A DNA stretch of 64,000 bases from Ruminococcus flavefaciens. Its GTDB lineage: Bacteria > Bacillota > Clostridia > Oscillospirales > Ruminococcaceae. The notes beneath the pieces were generated by a model. The model made no database searches, was not told the origin of the DNA, and saw only the letters and a program-made list of their open reading frames with translations. This document shows, in pieces, positions 34,001 to 41,817 of this stretch (its first letter is position 1; every line of letters begins with the position of its first letter). Position numbers and translations under genes: made by a program. Where the stretch lies: contig CACWHY010000001.1 of the NCBI GenBank assembly GCA_902760805.1, positions 1 through 64,000 on the forward strand, given 5' to 3'.

Positions 34001-34722
34001 AAATAGCTGCTTGTATTAGTGAGCCAGGCTCCCAGGAGATTTGAGATAGCTGCACCACGGCTGTGACCTGTGATCAGGATAACGTTTCGTGTGCCGCTGC
34101 CGGTCTCAGCGTAGATGTCAAGGAATTCCTCAAGGGAGTCCATGATCTTGCTGGCAGCCTTATTGAAGCCGTCGTGATTTGTGCCTGTGCCAACATTGAA
34201 GTTGCTGAACCACTCGCAGTTAGAGGACGTTCCACGAACTGTGCACAGGAAGTAGTTGGTGTTTTCCACCTGCTTATATCCCAGTGCAAAAGCAGCAGTA
34301 TCGTTGTTGTCATAGGTAGGGGTGAAGTCATAGTTTTCTGTCAAGCAAGAATAACCCATTGCCTCATATTCTTTTTTGATCTCGGATTCATCGTAAGCCC
34401 ATGAAGCCAGACAAACACTTAGCTTTGCTATATCAGTTGACTCATAATTTGCGTCAGTATCGAACATATCATCATTATAATATGCGTACATATAGCTACA
34501 GTTAGTATCATATCCCTTTGGTATCTTTACCGGAGAATGATAGCCGCTAGAATAATACGCACTGTTCGATAGATAGGTGTCATTAACAAAGTAGTGCTCT
34601 GCGTCGTTGGCGTAGTCTGAGGTCTCTGCGCTGGCCCTTAGCATGAGCAGATCCGCAGGGAATTCCAGCAAAATTGCTGAGAGGAAGACTATCGCCATCA
34701 GACAGGATAGAATTCTTTTCAT
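31003..34722 (-). CDS. Secreted lipase-like / LRR_5 (BspA-type) / dockerin protein
   Basis: A 1239-residue secreted protein. A signal peptide spans about 1-32. Residues 90-330 resemble a class 3 lipase/esterase with the nucleophile elbow GHSRGAA (S221) and a downstream Pro-rich substrate region. A helical linker follows (about 340-560). Then come many BspA-type leucine-rich repeats (about 590-1120; repeated ITSIGxxAFxxCxxLxxL pattern, e.g. GSNAFNGYTALTNVKLPSTL). A dockerin ends the protein (about 1163-1220; GDANEDTSVNLNDAVAILQF). LRR_5 regions mediate adhesion to proteins or glycans. Lipase plus LRR plus dockerin is an unusual set. AAAAGGAG precedes the ATG. Confidence 0.85.
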   Translation of the reverse strand: MKRILSCLMAIVFLSAILLEFPADLLMLRASAETSDYANDAEHYFVNDTYLSNSAYYSSGYHSPVKIPKGYDTNCSYMYAYYNDDMFDTDANYESTDIAKLSVCLASWAYDESEIKKEYEAMGYSCLTENYDFTPTYDNNDTAAFALGYKQVENTNYFLCTVRGTSSNCEWFSNFNVGTGTNHDGFNKAASKIMDSLEEFLDIYAETGSGTRNVILITGHSRGAAISNLLGAWLTNTSSYFSSSDIFCYTYACPAVSKVADTSLTNIRNYNNPGDTVTAIPLSVWGYGRYGIDIPLDTTGEVFENFKYQFYHNDNVEYTGIDNTTELTTLLQAIAPDIETYNSNRDKLIFGVAASFLASNGNNADLITYLANVITEYGSTNEVVVDKILDYLTNGLYSDVSNAVKVAEMLEEFKGAYGETLEYLDDVYDAADTVIDLWDEYVDKCAENDKEPSFEEYRRTYSKEFGDLARESGQSFENIKEAQEALDALKEIILKLQTLQDDSICAVDLLFRLMGATADTFTTASSNASLIDGLKKGIMHAHTCETYYLWIYSMYYGFNGWRSYDDNGNPTITNTSVVVPEKVTRIGGTCFENCKNIKSLTISDSTIVSCNLDSLSGLKTLTIPIDIPGTWGVSDSVMTINFTPGRTGKMLDFFSSKDYGISFSYNNSNYPAVQSGAKTSLAKITFADGITYIGSNAFNGYTALTNVKLPSTLLAIGNSAFNGCTALKSLTLPSGILEVGDNTFEGCTNLASITLPDSIISLGNKCFKDCAKLKIAGIPSKIQNIGEYCFSGCTNLATSIVLPDTLNDVGSSAFQNVTSITDVTMPCDGEFLSRSMFVCYDETGNYSNYYNNIVNITLTPGKTGIVADNTDTRLDTSSKYSSFSSGMYPNLNKLVLSEGITAIGNGSFCGACESEVSLPSTLTSIGDYAFQENDSLTTISIPNKVTSIGKYAFNNCDALTTADLGSGVKSIDSYAFAYCAALTDMTFPESVKELGEGTLRFCTSLVSLKLPSTLETIPTEMCEGCTLLSEVTMPKALTTIENGAFEDCSSLSEIVIPNKVKTVGQYAFDGCTSLKEIIFPKSVTFIGGGSSFYGDEGTTITVLNPECEIEYNWGSSKYYYFGRTIKGYDGSTAESYAKARDLTFISLGAAPSGDEPVYGDANEDTSVNLNDAVAILQFVALPAKYALTEQGAVNADVVDNGTSGVNGFDALAVQMADAKLIDPVKGFPITMDQLQKKLS

Positions 34723-34941
34723 GTGAAAAACTCCTTTTCATTATATTTATCATAAAGGCCTGAGCCTTTAAGATCCATTTTAGCCCGAGGCTGGGGTCTA
34801 TACCTTATTGTATCACAATAATTTGCTTTTGTCCCCACACAATCGGGTAGGTTTTTCACATTTTTTGAAAAAATTTTCGGCTCTGACGCAATAATCGACT
34901 TGACACGGCAGGGGCTCAAGTTAAAATGATCAGCAGACAGA
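34723..34941. other. Leader region of the lipase-LRR gene
   Basis: This 219-base gap lies between two minus-strand genes. It holds a short stem AAAGGC-CTGA-GCCTTT (34754-34769) and AT-rich stretches likely to include the promoter of the lipase-LRR gene, for which no consensus pair stands out. No gene is supported. Confidence 0.4.
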
Positions 34942-35706
34942 TCAGTTTTCCGGTTTTTCGTGGCTCAGCTCATAGACGTCGGTGTAGCTGCTGCGGTACT
35001 GGAAGGGCGTCATGCCGGTGTGCTTGCGAAAGGCAGCCGAAAAAGCGCTCTGGGAGGAAAATCCCAGCGAGACAGCTATCTCTGACAGGGGAAAGTCCGA
35101 GAAGACCAGGATGTTTTGAGCTGTGGCGATTTTGGCTTTCAGGATATAGGCCTTTATGGGCATTTTCATCTCCTTGGAGAACAGCTTCGACAGGTAGCTT
35201 GGATCCAGGCCTTCGTGCTCTGCGGCCATTTTCAGAGTCAGGCTCTCTCCGAGATTTCGGTAGATGAAGTCCACTGTTCTGCGCACATGGAGGGAAACGC
35301 TGCTGGTCTTTCTCACCTCACGCATACGCTGGGCGAAGTCCAGCATCATGGCGCCTGTCAGGTCTATGACCTCCTCCGGCTTTTTGCAGCAGTCGCACTT
35401 CCTGATGTAGATGTCGCTGAGGGTATAGGCGATGTTGTGAGCCATCCCTCCGTCAATGCAGATCCTGGCGATGATACCTGTACCGATAGCAAAATGGTAC
35501 TGGTTGTTCCTCAGCAGGTCGTCGGAGAGCAGACCCTTTCCCTCATAGTAGTTTGAGCGGATCTCCTCAAAGCTGGCCTGCACCTTCTCCACGTTTCCGT
35601 TTTTTATCTCATCGTATCGGGAGAACTCGCTGCTGATCTCAGTACGGTGGAAGTCCTCCTCAATCTGGACGAAAAGTCGGTAGTTGAGCTCCTTGTTAGT
35701 ATTCAT
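34942..35706 (-). CDS. AraC family transcriptional regulator
   Basis: A 254-residue regulator with a C-terminal AraC/XylS double helix-turn-helix (about 155-250): LTLKMAAEHEGLDPSYLSKL and the second helix block LSEIAVSLGFSSQSAFSAAF followed by RKHTGMTPFQYR. The N-terminal half is helical and has no recognised sugar-binding fold. It is transcribed divergently from the MATE exporter gene with a 133-base gap between them, so it may control that gene; this is inferred from position. Effector unknown. Confidence 0.9.
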   Translation of the reverse strand: MNTNKELNYRLFVQIEEDFHRTEISSEFSRYDEIKNGNVEKVQASFEEIRSNYYEGKGLLSDDLLRNNQYHFAIGTGIIARICIDGGMAHNIAYTLSDIYIRKCDCCKKPEEVIDLTGAMMLDFAQRMREVRKTSSVSLHVRRTVDFIYRNLGESLTLKMAAEHEGLDPSYLSKLFSKEMKMPIKAYILKAKIATAQNILVFSDFPLSEIAVSLGFSSQSAFSAAFRKHTGMTPFQYRSSYTDVYELSHEKPEN

Positions 35707-35839
35707 AAGATCACCTCTGCTGGAAGAATACCATATTTTTGAAAAAAAGTCAATAGAATTGATAGAATTAGGGCGCCTATCTGTATATAATTATCCTGCA
35801 CTTAAAGAAAGTGACTTTTACAGATACGGAGTGATCTTT

Positions 35840-37231
35840 ATGAATACAACAGATTTAACTCAGGGAAGAGTCGGCCGTGGGATCCTGCGGTTTTATTTCC
35901 CGCTTCTTGCAACAGCCATGCTCCAGCAGCTGTATTCCTTTGCGGATACTGCCATAGTTGGCAGAGGTCTGGGAGACAACGCCCTTGCTGCCGTAGGAAA
36001 TATGGGCTCGCTGTGCTTTTTGATCGTGGGCTTTTCCATGGGACTTGCAAACGGCTTTTCTGTGCTGGTAGCTCAGAGCTTCGGCGAAAAGAACTTCCCC
36101 CAGCTCAGGCGCACGCTCAAGGCTATGATGAGGCTTTCCGGCGGTATAACTGTGCTGCTGACGGTGCTGAGTATTTGCTTTTTGCGGTCTGTGCTGGTGC
36201 TCCTGCAAACTGACAGCGTGATCCTTCACGACAGTCTGGTCTACGGGTATGTGATCTTCGGAGGACTTCTGGCAACGATCGCCTACAACATGAGCGCCGG
36301 CATACTGCGTTCGCTGGGAGACAGCAAAACTCCCCTGAAAGCTATCGTGCTGTCCTCTGCGCTGAACATCATCCTGGACAGCGTTTTCATCTTCGTGCTG
36401 AAGACCGGTGTTGCCGGAGCAGGCATCGCAACGATCCTCTCGCAGCTGATCTCAGCAGCAGTCTGCCTGAAAAGGCTGAGCAGCATCGACTTCCTCAAGA
36501 GAGATCAGAGCGATGAACAGCCGGAGCTGGCACTGTATCTGAGGCTGCTGAAAAACGGCATCCCCATGGCACTTATGAACTCGATCACCGCCATAGGCTG
36601 CATGACTGTCCAGTATTACGTCAACGGTCTGGGAGTAGCCTTCACATCGGCATATTCCGCTTGCAGCAGGTACATCAATATGTTCATGCAGCCTGCCTGC
36701 ACCGCCGGCGCAACGATCTCTGCCTTCACCGGCCAGAATTACGGCGCAAAGCGCTTTGACCGCATTCGTGAAGGCCTGTCGGTCTGTGTGGGGATCGCAC
36801 TTGTTTCTTACGCAGTTCTGGGTCTGGCCATGTTCCTCTTCCCAAGGCAGCTGGCCTCGATCCTTCTCAGCGGACAGGCTCAGATCAGCTACGCCGTTCA
36901 GTTCCTGCCAGTTTGCGGAGTTATGCTCTTCGCAGTAGACCTGCTCTTCGTGTTCCGAAATGCAGTTCAGGGAATGGGCTTCCCTTTGATCCCCATGATC
37001 TCAGGCATAGTGGAAATGGTGCTGCGCATAGGCACGATCTCGCTGTTCATCGGCAGATTGGGCTTCCGTGCAACTGCCTATGCTGAGGTATTCGCATGGT
37101 CAGGAGCTCTTCTGCTGAACACAGCCGCATTCTTGCTGATCTTCGCAAGAGAGAGCAGGCGAGCCGGAGCTGAGTTCCCCGAACATATAGCTAAACATCG
37201 CCATTTCAAACCAGTTTTCAGATCAAGATAA
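35840..37231 (+). CDS. MATE family multidrug efflux transporter
   Basis: A 463-residue polytopic membrane protein with about 12 segments. The opening GILRFYFPLLATAMLQQLYSF and TAIVGRGLGDNALAAVG is characteristic of MATE/NorM-type exporters that swap cationic drugs for sodium or protons. The internal second half repeats the pattern (IPMALMNSITAIGCMTVQYY). The start at 35840 follows GGAGTGATCTT; upstream in-frame ATGs lie in the promoter region. An AKR gene follows after 13 bases and may be cotranscribed. The divergent AraC gene may regulate it. Confidence 0.92.
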   Translation: MNTTDLTQGRVGRGILRFYFPLLATAMLQQLYSFADTAIVGRGLGDNALAAVGNMGSLCFLIVGFSMGLANGFSVLVAQSFGEKNFPQLRRTLKAMMRLSGGITVLLTVLSICFLRSVLVLLQTDSVILHDSLVYGYVIFGGLLATIAYNMSAGILRSLGDSKTPLKAIVLSSALNIILDSVFIFVLKTGVAGAGIATILSQLISAAVCLKRLSSIDFLKRDQSDEQPELALYLRLLKNGIPMALMNSITAIGCMTVQYYVNGLGVAFTSAYSACSRYINMFMQPACTAGATISAFTGQNYGAKRFDRIREGLSVCVGIALVSYAVLGLAMFLFPRQLASILLSGQAQISYAVQFLPVCGVMLFAVDLLFVFRNAVQGMGFPLIPMISGIVEMVLRIGTISLFIGRLGFRATAYAEVFAWSGALLLNTAAFLLIFARESRRAGAEFPEHIAKHRHFKPVFRSR

Positions 37232-37244
37232 AGGAGGAATTTCC

Positions 37245-38171
37245 ATGAAATACCTAAACATCGCAAGCGGCCCCCAGAATGTCTCTGCACTGATCCAGGG
37301 CTGCATGAGAATGCCGGCTCTTTCCAAGGAGGAGGCGGCAAAGGTCATCCGCACAGCCTACGACTGTGGGATAAACTTCTTCGACCACGCCAACTGCTAC
37401 GGTGCAGGAGAGGCTGAGGTGCGCTTCGCAGAGGCCTTTCCGCTGACCGGTCTCCGCCGTGAGGATATATTTATCCAGAGCAAGTGCGGAATTTGTCCTG
37501 AGCGCCAGGAATTCGACTGGACCAAAGAGAATATCCTCTCCAGCGTTGACGGTATCCTTGGGCGCCTTGGCACCGATCACCTGGACACGCTGCTTCTCCA
37601 CCGCCCGGATCTGCTCTTTGACCCGGAGGAGGTGGCTGAGGCCTTCGACCAGCTGGAAAAGGCCGGAAAGGTGCGCTGGTTCGGCGTCAGCAACCTTATG
37701 CCCATGCAGATACAGCTGCTGAAAAAGTTCGTGAAGCAGCCTCTGATCATTGACCAGGTGCAGCTCTCTCTTGAGCAGTCACAGCTGATCGACCAGCCCC
37801 TCTACATGAACAACAAGACCACCGATATGTCCCTTGACAGAGACGGCTCTGCGCTGGATTTTTGCCGGATAAACGACATCACCGTGCAGGCTTGGTCTCC
37901 TTTGCAGATAGGGATGTTCGGCGGGACATTCATCGACAACGATGACTACCCTGAGCTGAACAAGGTTCTGGGAGAGATCGCCGAGCGTGAGGGAGTCTCC
38001 AAGGCGGCTGTGGCTATCGCATGGATCCTGCGCCACCCGGCTAAAATGCAGGCGATCATCGGATCTATGTCTCCGGAGCACATCAAGGACGCCTGCGACT
38101 CCACAAGGGTACAGCTTTCCCACCACGACTGGTATGCGCTTTATCTTGCGTCGGGGAAATTCCTGCCGTAA
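37245..38171 (+). CDS. Aldo/keto reductase (YdhF-type)
   Basis: A 308-residue NAD(P)H-dependent oxidoreductase of the aldo/keto reductase superfamily. The barrel shows FFDHANCYGAGEAE (catalytic Asp and Tyr), IQSKCG (Lys) and LLLHRPD (His), and ends with IIGSMSPEHIKDACDST, typical of the YdhF/AKR11-like group. The substrate is unknown. It follows the MATE gene closely with AAAGGAGGAATTTCC before the ATG. Unlike the AKR at 10203 it has no ferredoxin domain. Confidence 0.92.
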   Translation: MKYLNIASGPQNVSALIQGCMRMPALSKEEAAKVIRTAYDCGINFFDHANCYGAGEAEVRFAEAFPLTGLRREDIFIQSKCGICPERQEFDWTKENILSSVDGILGRLGTDHLDTLLLHRPDLLFDPEEVAEAFDQLEKAGKVRWFGVSNLMPMQIQLLKKFVKQPLIIDQVQLSLEQSQLIDQPLYMNNKTTDMSLDRDGSALDFCRINDITVQAWSPLQIGMFGGTFIDNDDYPELNKVLGEIAEREGVSKAAVAIAWILRHPAKMQAIIGSMSPEHIKDACDSTRVQLSHHDWYALYLASGKFLP

Positions 38172-38256
38172 AATCGGACTAAATGACTTCCTTTGATCTG
38201 TGTATATAGCCAAATCTGTACTGTAATAATTGTCCAACATTATGTGAAGGAAATTA

Positions 38257-38285
38257 TTGACGATTGTTTTTCTTTATGTTATAAT
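38257..38285 (+). promoter_or_regulatory. Promoter of the cohesin-dockerin gene
   Basis: TTGACG (38257-38262) and TATAAT (38280-38285) with a 17-base spacer. Confidence 0.85.
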
Positions 38286-38322
38286 AAAATCATCTAATAA
38301 ATAACATAAGGGAGGTCATTTT

Positions 38323-39900
38323 ATGAAGTTCAAACGTCTATTGGCATCTGCACTATCGGCCTGTATGATCACAGTCGGCGGCGTTGCACAGGCTCTTTCA
38401 GCACAGGCTATAGTACCGGTCTTGCCCATGGTCTCTTTGTCCCATGTTACAACTGCTCCGGGAGGGATCGTGGAGTTCCCGATCGGGATATCTGAACTGG
38501 AGTTTTCCCAGGGTACGGAATTCGTAGGGTTCTCGTTCAGCTATGACCCAAGGCTGAAGCTGATCACCGACCGTCATGGCTCAACAAATGCACGTTACGA
38601 TGAAGGAACTACCGGTATGGAGAACTATTCCTTCGTAGTGAATGAGCAGGGTGGCCGTGTTTCCTTCCAGGGAAGCAATACGGATAAGTATCTTGAGGAC
38701 GGCTTGCTCGCTACACTTTACTTCCTTGTGCCGGAGAACGTTCCCGAGGACACCTATCAGATCAATATAAACGACGTCGTTTTGCGGGGCGATGGCGATG
38801 TTAACTATAATGTCGGCTGGGAAGGCGGAAGCGTTGAGGTCGTCACTTCACTGGGCTTTTCAGATACTAGGATCATAGCAGATAAGGTCTCGGCCGATCC
38901 CGGCGAGCAGGTGGAGTTCACCGTTAAGCTGAATAAAAACCCCGGGCATAAGGGGTATGGAGCAAAGCTGGACTACGATCCGGCTCTGGAGATCGTCCCG
39001 AGAGGCTATGACAGCGGCATGATCAGCTATGGACCTGCCACCGGCGAGGCTGATAACATATTTTCCTTAAATAAGGAAGACGGTATCCTGACCTTGTTCA
39101 GCTCTTTCACCGGTGAAGGCAGTGTTGCGGATCAGGCGGGAGAGCTTTTCTCCGTGAAATTCAACATACCTGAGAACGCAGATCCCGGCTATTATCCGGT
39201 ATTTATCAGCGGAGCCTACACCTCATCTGCCTCTATCGAGAAGAATCTTGATCCTGTGCATGGCTGGATCCACGTTAAGGGGGACGAGCCCCAGGTGGTC
39301 TTTTCCGCCGACAAGATCGAGGCTTCTCCCGGAGAGACCGTGGCCTATACCATCTACACCTCAGAGAACGCCGGCTATGACCAGGTCGCAGTGAATTACT
39401 CCTTTGAGCCAACATTTACTGTCCGCAAGGAGTCGGGGATCGCAAACGGCGCCTACACCACAAGCGGTCCGGCAGCTTTGACCAGCAGCAATATCGCTTC
39501 ACTAAACCAGTCCAAGGGAACGATCTCCTTTGCTGATGCCGGCAAGTCTAAGACCTCCACCGGAGCGCTGTTCACAGTCTACATGACTATCCCCGAGGAC
39601 GCAGAAGAGGGAGTTTACGCCGTGAAGCTAGGTAACTGCACTGCCAAGTCCGGAGGCGATGAGCTCCGTACCGCCAGTGAGAACGGCTTCATCAATGTCG
39701 TGAAAAAGATCAAGGGCGATGTGAACAACGATAAGTCGGTAAATATGGCCGATGCGGTGCTTCTCCAGAAATGGCTGCTGGCAGTTCCTGGCTGCGAAAT
39801 ACCGATCTGGAAAAACGCAGATCTTTGCGATGACGGCAAGCTGAACGTATTTGACCTTTGTCTGCTGAAGCAGTATGTTGCAGAGCTTAGTGCCGAATAA
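38323..39900 (+). CDS. Secreted scaffoldin-like protein: three cohesin-like modules plus dockerin
   Basis: A 525-residue secreted protein with a signal peptide (1 to about 29), three consecutive cohesin-like beta-sandwich modules (about 36-175, 181-319, 323-460) and a C-terminal type I dockerin (464-522; GDVNNDKSVNMADAVLLQKW, DLCDDGKLNVFDLCLLKQYV). Each module has the cohesin hallmarks: a first strand ending in PGEQVEFTV/PGETVAYTI, a strand with SYDPRL/DYDPAL/SFEPTF, and a late G-F-x(3)-IPE-x-G-Y segment. The modules are strongly divergent from one another. It would bind dockerin enzymes and itself dock on a further scaffoldin, as R. flavefaciens adaptor scaffoldins do. Monocistronic. Cohesin identity is by pattern, not search. 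Confidence 0.8.
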   Translation: MKFKRLLASALSACMITVGGVAQALSAQAIVPVLPMVSLSHVTTAPGGIVEFPIGISELEFSQGTEFVGFSFSYDPRLKLITDRHGSTNARYDEGTTGMENYSFVVNEQGGRVSFQGSNTDKYLEDGLLATLYFLVPENVPEDTYQININDVVLRGDGDVNYNVGWEGGSVEVVTSLGFSDTRIIADKVSADPGEQVEFTVKLNKNPGHKGYGAKLDYDPALEIVPRGYDSGMISYGPATGEADNIFSLNKEDGILTLFSSFTGEGSVADQAGELFSVKFNIPENADPGYYPVFISGAYTSSASIEKNLDPVHGWIHVKGDEPQVVFSADKIEASPGETVAYTIYTSENAGYDQVAVNYSFEPTFTVRKESGIANGAYTTSGPAALTSSNIASLNQSKGTISFADAGKSKTSTGALFTVYMTIPEDAEEGVYAVKLGNCTAKSGGDELRTASENGFINVVKKIKGDVNNDKSVNMADAVLLQKWLLAVPGCEIPIWKNADLCDDGKLNVFDLCLLKQYVAELSAE

Positions 39901-39911
39901 ACCAAACAAAA

Positions 39912-39945
39912 GCAGCTCAGAAAAGCTCTGGGCTGCCTTTTTTTG
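39912..39945 (+). terminator. Terminator of the scaffoldin-like gene
   Basis: 10-bp stem (39912-39921 with 39927-39936, one G-U pair) followed by a run of T with one G. Confidence 0.88.
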
Positions 39946-39975
39946 TTGACGGGGAGCTGGGAACTGTGATATAAT
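39946..39975 (+). promoter_or_regulatory. Promoter of the two-component genes
   Basis: TTGACG (39946-39951) and TATAAT (39970-39975), spacer 18 bases, directly after the terminator. The -10 is extended by TG at 39967-39968. Confidence 0.8.
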
Positions 39976-40038
39976 AAACAGTGTTAATGAACAGCAGCCG
40001 GTCACCGGCTGAAAACAACTGCCATGATAGGAGAAAAA

Positions 40039-40704
40039 ATGAAAAAGATCCTTTTGATCGAGGACGAGGCTGCTCTTCGTGATGAGCTTTCCGTCCTGCT
40101 GAAAAACGCAGGCTACACGCCTGTTTCCGTCACAGAATGGGACAGCGTCCCTGAACAGATGAAGAGCTCCGGCGCTGACCTGATCCTGCTGGACATCAAC
40201 CTCCCCGGCCTTAACGGAGAGGCGCTTTTGCAGGAATTCCGCCGTGAGAGCTCTACGCCGGTGATCATGCTCACCAGCCGTACCAGCGAGATCGACGAGG
40301 TGCTCTCCATGAGCTACGGTGCCGACGATTTCGTCACAAAGCCCTACAATCCTACGATCCTGCTGCTTAGGATCTCCGCAGTGCTGAAGCGTTCAGCCGG
40401 AAAGACCAGCTCCGTTCAGACCTACCACGATGCTCAGGTCAGCACGATGAAGGGCAGCATTTCCCGAAACGGCGCCGAGCAGATCCTCACCAAGAACGAG
40501 ATGATCATATTCCAGCTGCTGCTTGACCGTCAGGGAGAGATCGTCACCCGTGACGACCTGATGACAGCACTCTGGGACAACGATGAGTTCGTCAATGACA
40601 ACGCTCTTTCCGTGAACGTGAGCCGTCTTCGCAGCAAGCTGGCGGAGCTTGGGCTGAAGGACGCCATCGAGACTCGCAAAAAACAGGGGTATGTGCTGAA
40701 ATGA
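40039..40704 (+). CDS. OmpR-family response regulator (BceR-like)
   Basis: A 221-residue two-component regulator: receiver domain with the acidic pair IEDE and phospho-Asp in LILLDINLPG, the Lys in FVTKPYNP, and a C-terminal winged helix (ALSVNVSRLRSKLAELG). The start at 40039 follows AGGAG; the ATG at 40024 lies upstream of that site and is unlikely. It overlaps the kinase gene by four bases. A perfect TTACA-N4-TGTAA site in front of the ABC genes indicates that it activates them. Confidence 0.92.
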   Translation: MKKILLIEDEAALRDELSVLLKNAGYTPVSVTEWDSVPEQMKSSGADLILLDINLPGLNGEALLQEFRRESSTPVIMLTSRTSEIDEVLSMSYGADDFVTKPYNPTILLLRISAVLKRSAGKTSSVQTYHDAQVSTMKGSISRNGAEQILTKNEMIIFQLLLDRQGEIVTRDDLMTALWDNDEFVNDNALSVNVSRLRSKLAELGLKDAIETRKKQGYVLK

Positions 40705-41696
40705 GACTGATAGACTACCTCCGGGACAGGCTCCCGGCACTTATAATAGGCGGCGTCACCTACGGGCTGGCTCTGCTTTTCATGGCGGCCTACCGCTTTT
40801 CCGGCGAGGCGGTCATCCTCCTGAGCCTGATACTGTTGCTGGGAGCTGTCTCCGCCGTGCTGTGGGACTTTTTCCGCAAAAAAAGCTACTACACAAGTCT
40901 GATCCGCTACACAGAGGAGCTGGACAAGAAATATCTTCTTTCGGAAACTTTGGGCAAGCCCGACTTCCTTGACGGCAAGATCACCTATGAGGCTCTTCGT
41001 CAGGGAAACGCCTCAATGTGCGAGCACGTTGCAGATTTTCGCCGAGAGAACAAGGATTTTCGGGAGTACATCGAGATGTGGGTACATGAGATCAAGCTCC
41101 CCGTGGCCAGTCTACAGCTGATGTGCCACAACAACGGCGACCACAAATATGCCGAGCAGCTAAAGCGGATCGACTCATATATAGAAAGCGTGCTCTACTA
41201 CGCCCGCAGCGGCAGCGCCGAGAAGGACTACATCATCAAGCCGGTATCTCTCAAGCGCACCTTCGCAGATGTTGCAGTACGCAACCGTGAGCAGCTCCAG
41301 GAGCTGGGGATCTCTCTGTCAACAGAGGGGCTAGATACAGAGGTCATGACTGACGGAAAGTGGCTTGCGTTTATCCTGGGTCAGCTCATGGCCAACAGCC
41401 TGAAGTACGGCGCCAGTGAGATCTCCGTCATCGCTGAGAGCTTCCCCGACCGCACAGAGCTGCGCTTCCGGGACAACGGCGTGGGTATACCCGAGAGCGA
41501 CCTGCCATACATTTTCGAGAAGTCCTTTACCGGCTCCAACGGCCGCACTCAGGCTAAGTCCACGGGTATGGGACTTTACATCGTCCGGAAGCTCTGCCGC
41601 AAGCTTGGACACAGTATCTCCGCAAGCTCTGAGCAGGGGAAGTTTACAGAGCTGCTCATCACATTTGGAAAAAACGACCTTCATGATGTGCGATAA
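40701..41696 (+). CDS. Intramembrane-sensing histidine kinase (BceS-like)
   Basis: A 331-residue kinase with two closely spaced membrane helices (about 13-33 and 38-56) and almost no extracellular loop, the hallmark of BceS-type kinases that sense through their ABC transporter. The phosphoacceptor box is MWVHEIKLPVASLQ; the ATPase part has the N-box (LGQLMANSLKYGA), the G1 box DNGVGI, an F-box-like FEKSFTG and GMGLYIVRKL. It overlaps the regulator gene by ATGA. Expected signal: antimicrobial peptides via the transporter encoded downstream. Confidence 0.92.
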   Translation: MRLIDYLRDRLPALIIGGVTYGLALLFMAAYRFSGEAVILLSLILLLGAVSAVLWDFFRKKSYYTSLIRYTEELDKKYLLSETLGKPDFLDGKITYEALRQGNASMCEHVADFRRENKDFREYIEMWVHEIKLPVASLQLMCHNNGDHKYAEQLKRIDSYIESVLYYARSGSAEKDYIIKPVSLKRTFADVAVRNREQLQELGISLSTEGLDTEVMTDGKWLAFILGQLMANSLKYGASEISVIAESFPDRTELRFRDNGVGIPESDLPYIFEKSFTGSNGRTQAKSTGMGLYIVRKLCRKLGHSISASSEQGKFTELLITFGKNDLHDVR

Positions 41697-41705
41697 GCGC
41701 CAAGG

Positions 41706-41719
41706 TTACAAAATTGTAA
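41706..41719. promoter_or_regulatory. BceR-type operator
   Basis: TTACA (41706-41710), four bases, TGTAA (41715-41719): an exact match to the TnACA-N4-TGTAA consensus of BceR-like regulators. It lies about 44 bases before an extended -10 (TGATATAAT, with TATAAT at 41763-41768) that has no good -35, as expected for an activator-dependent promoter. Confidence 0.85.
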
Positions 41720-41762
41720 GGATCCGTAAGGTTAAAACAGCGACCGCAGCTCAGGGCTGTGA

Positions 41763-41768
41763 TATAAT
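41763..41768 (+). promoter_or_regulatory. Extended -10 of the Bce-like ABC operon
   Basis: TATAAT preceded by TGA gives a TGn extended -10. The -35 position (about 41740-41745) is GCGACC, a poor match, so activation by the regulator bound upstream is likely. Confidence 0.7.
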
Positions 41769-41817
41769 TAGATCATCGAAAGGGCGAAAGCTCAAATTTA
41801 AGAAAAAGGTGATCAAT

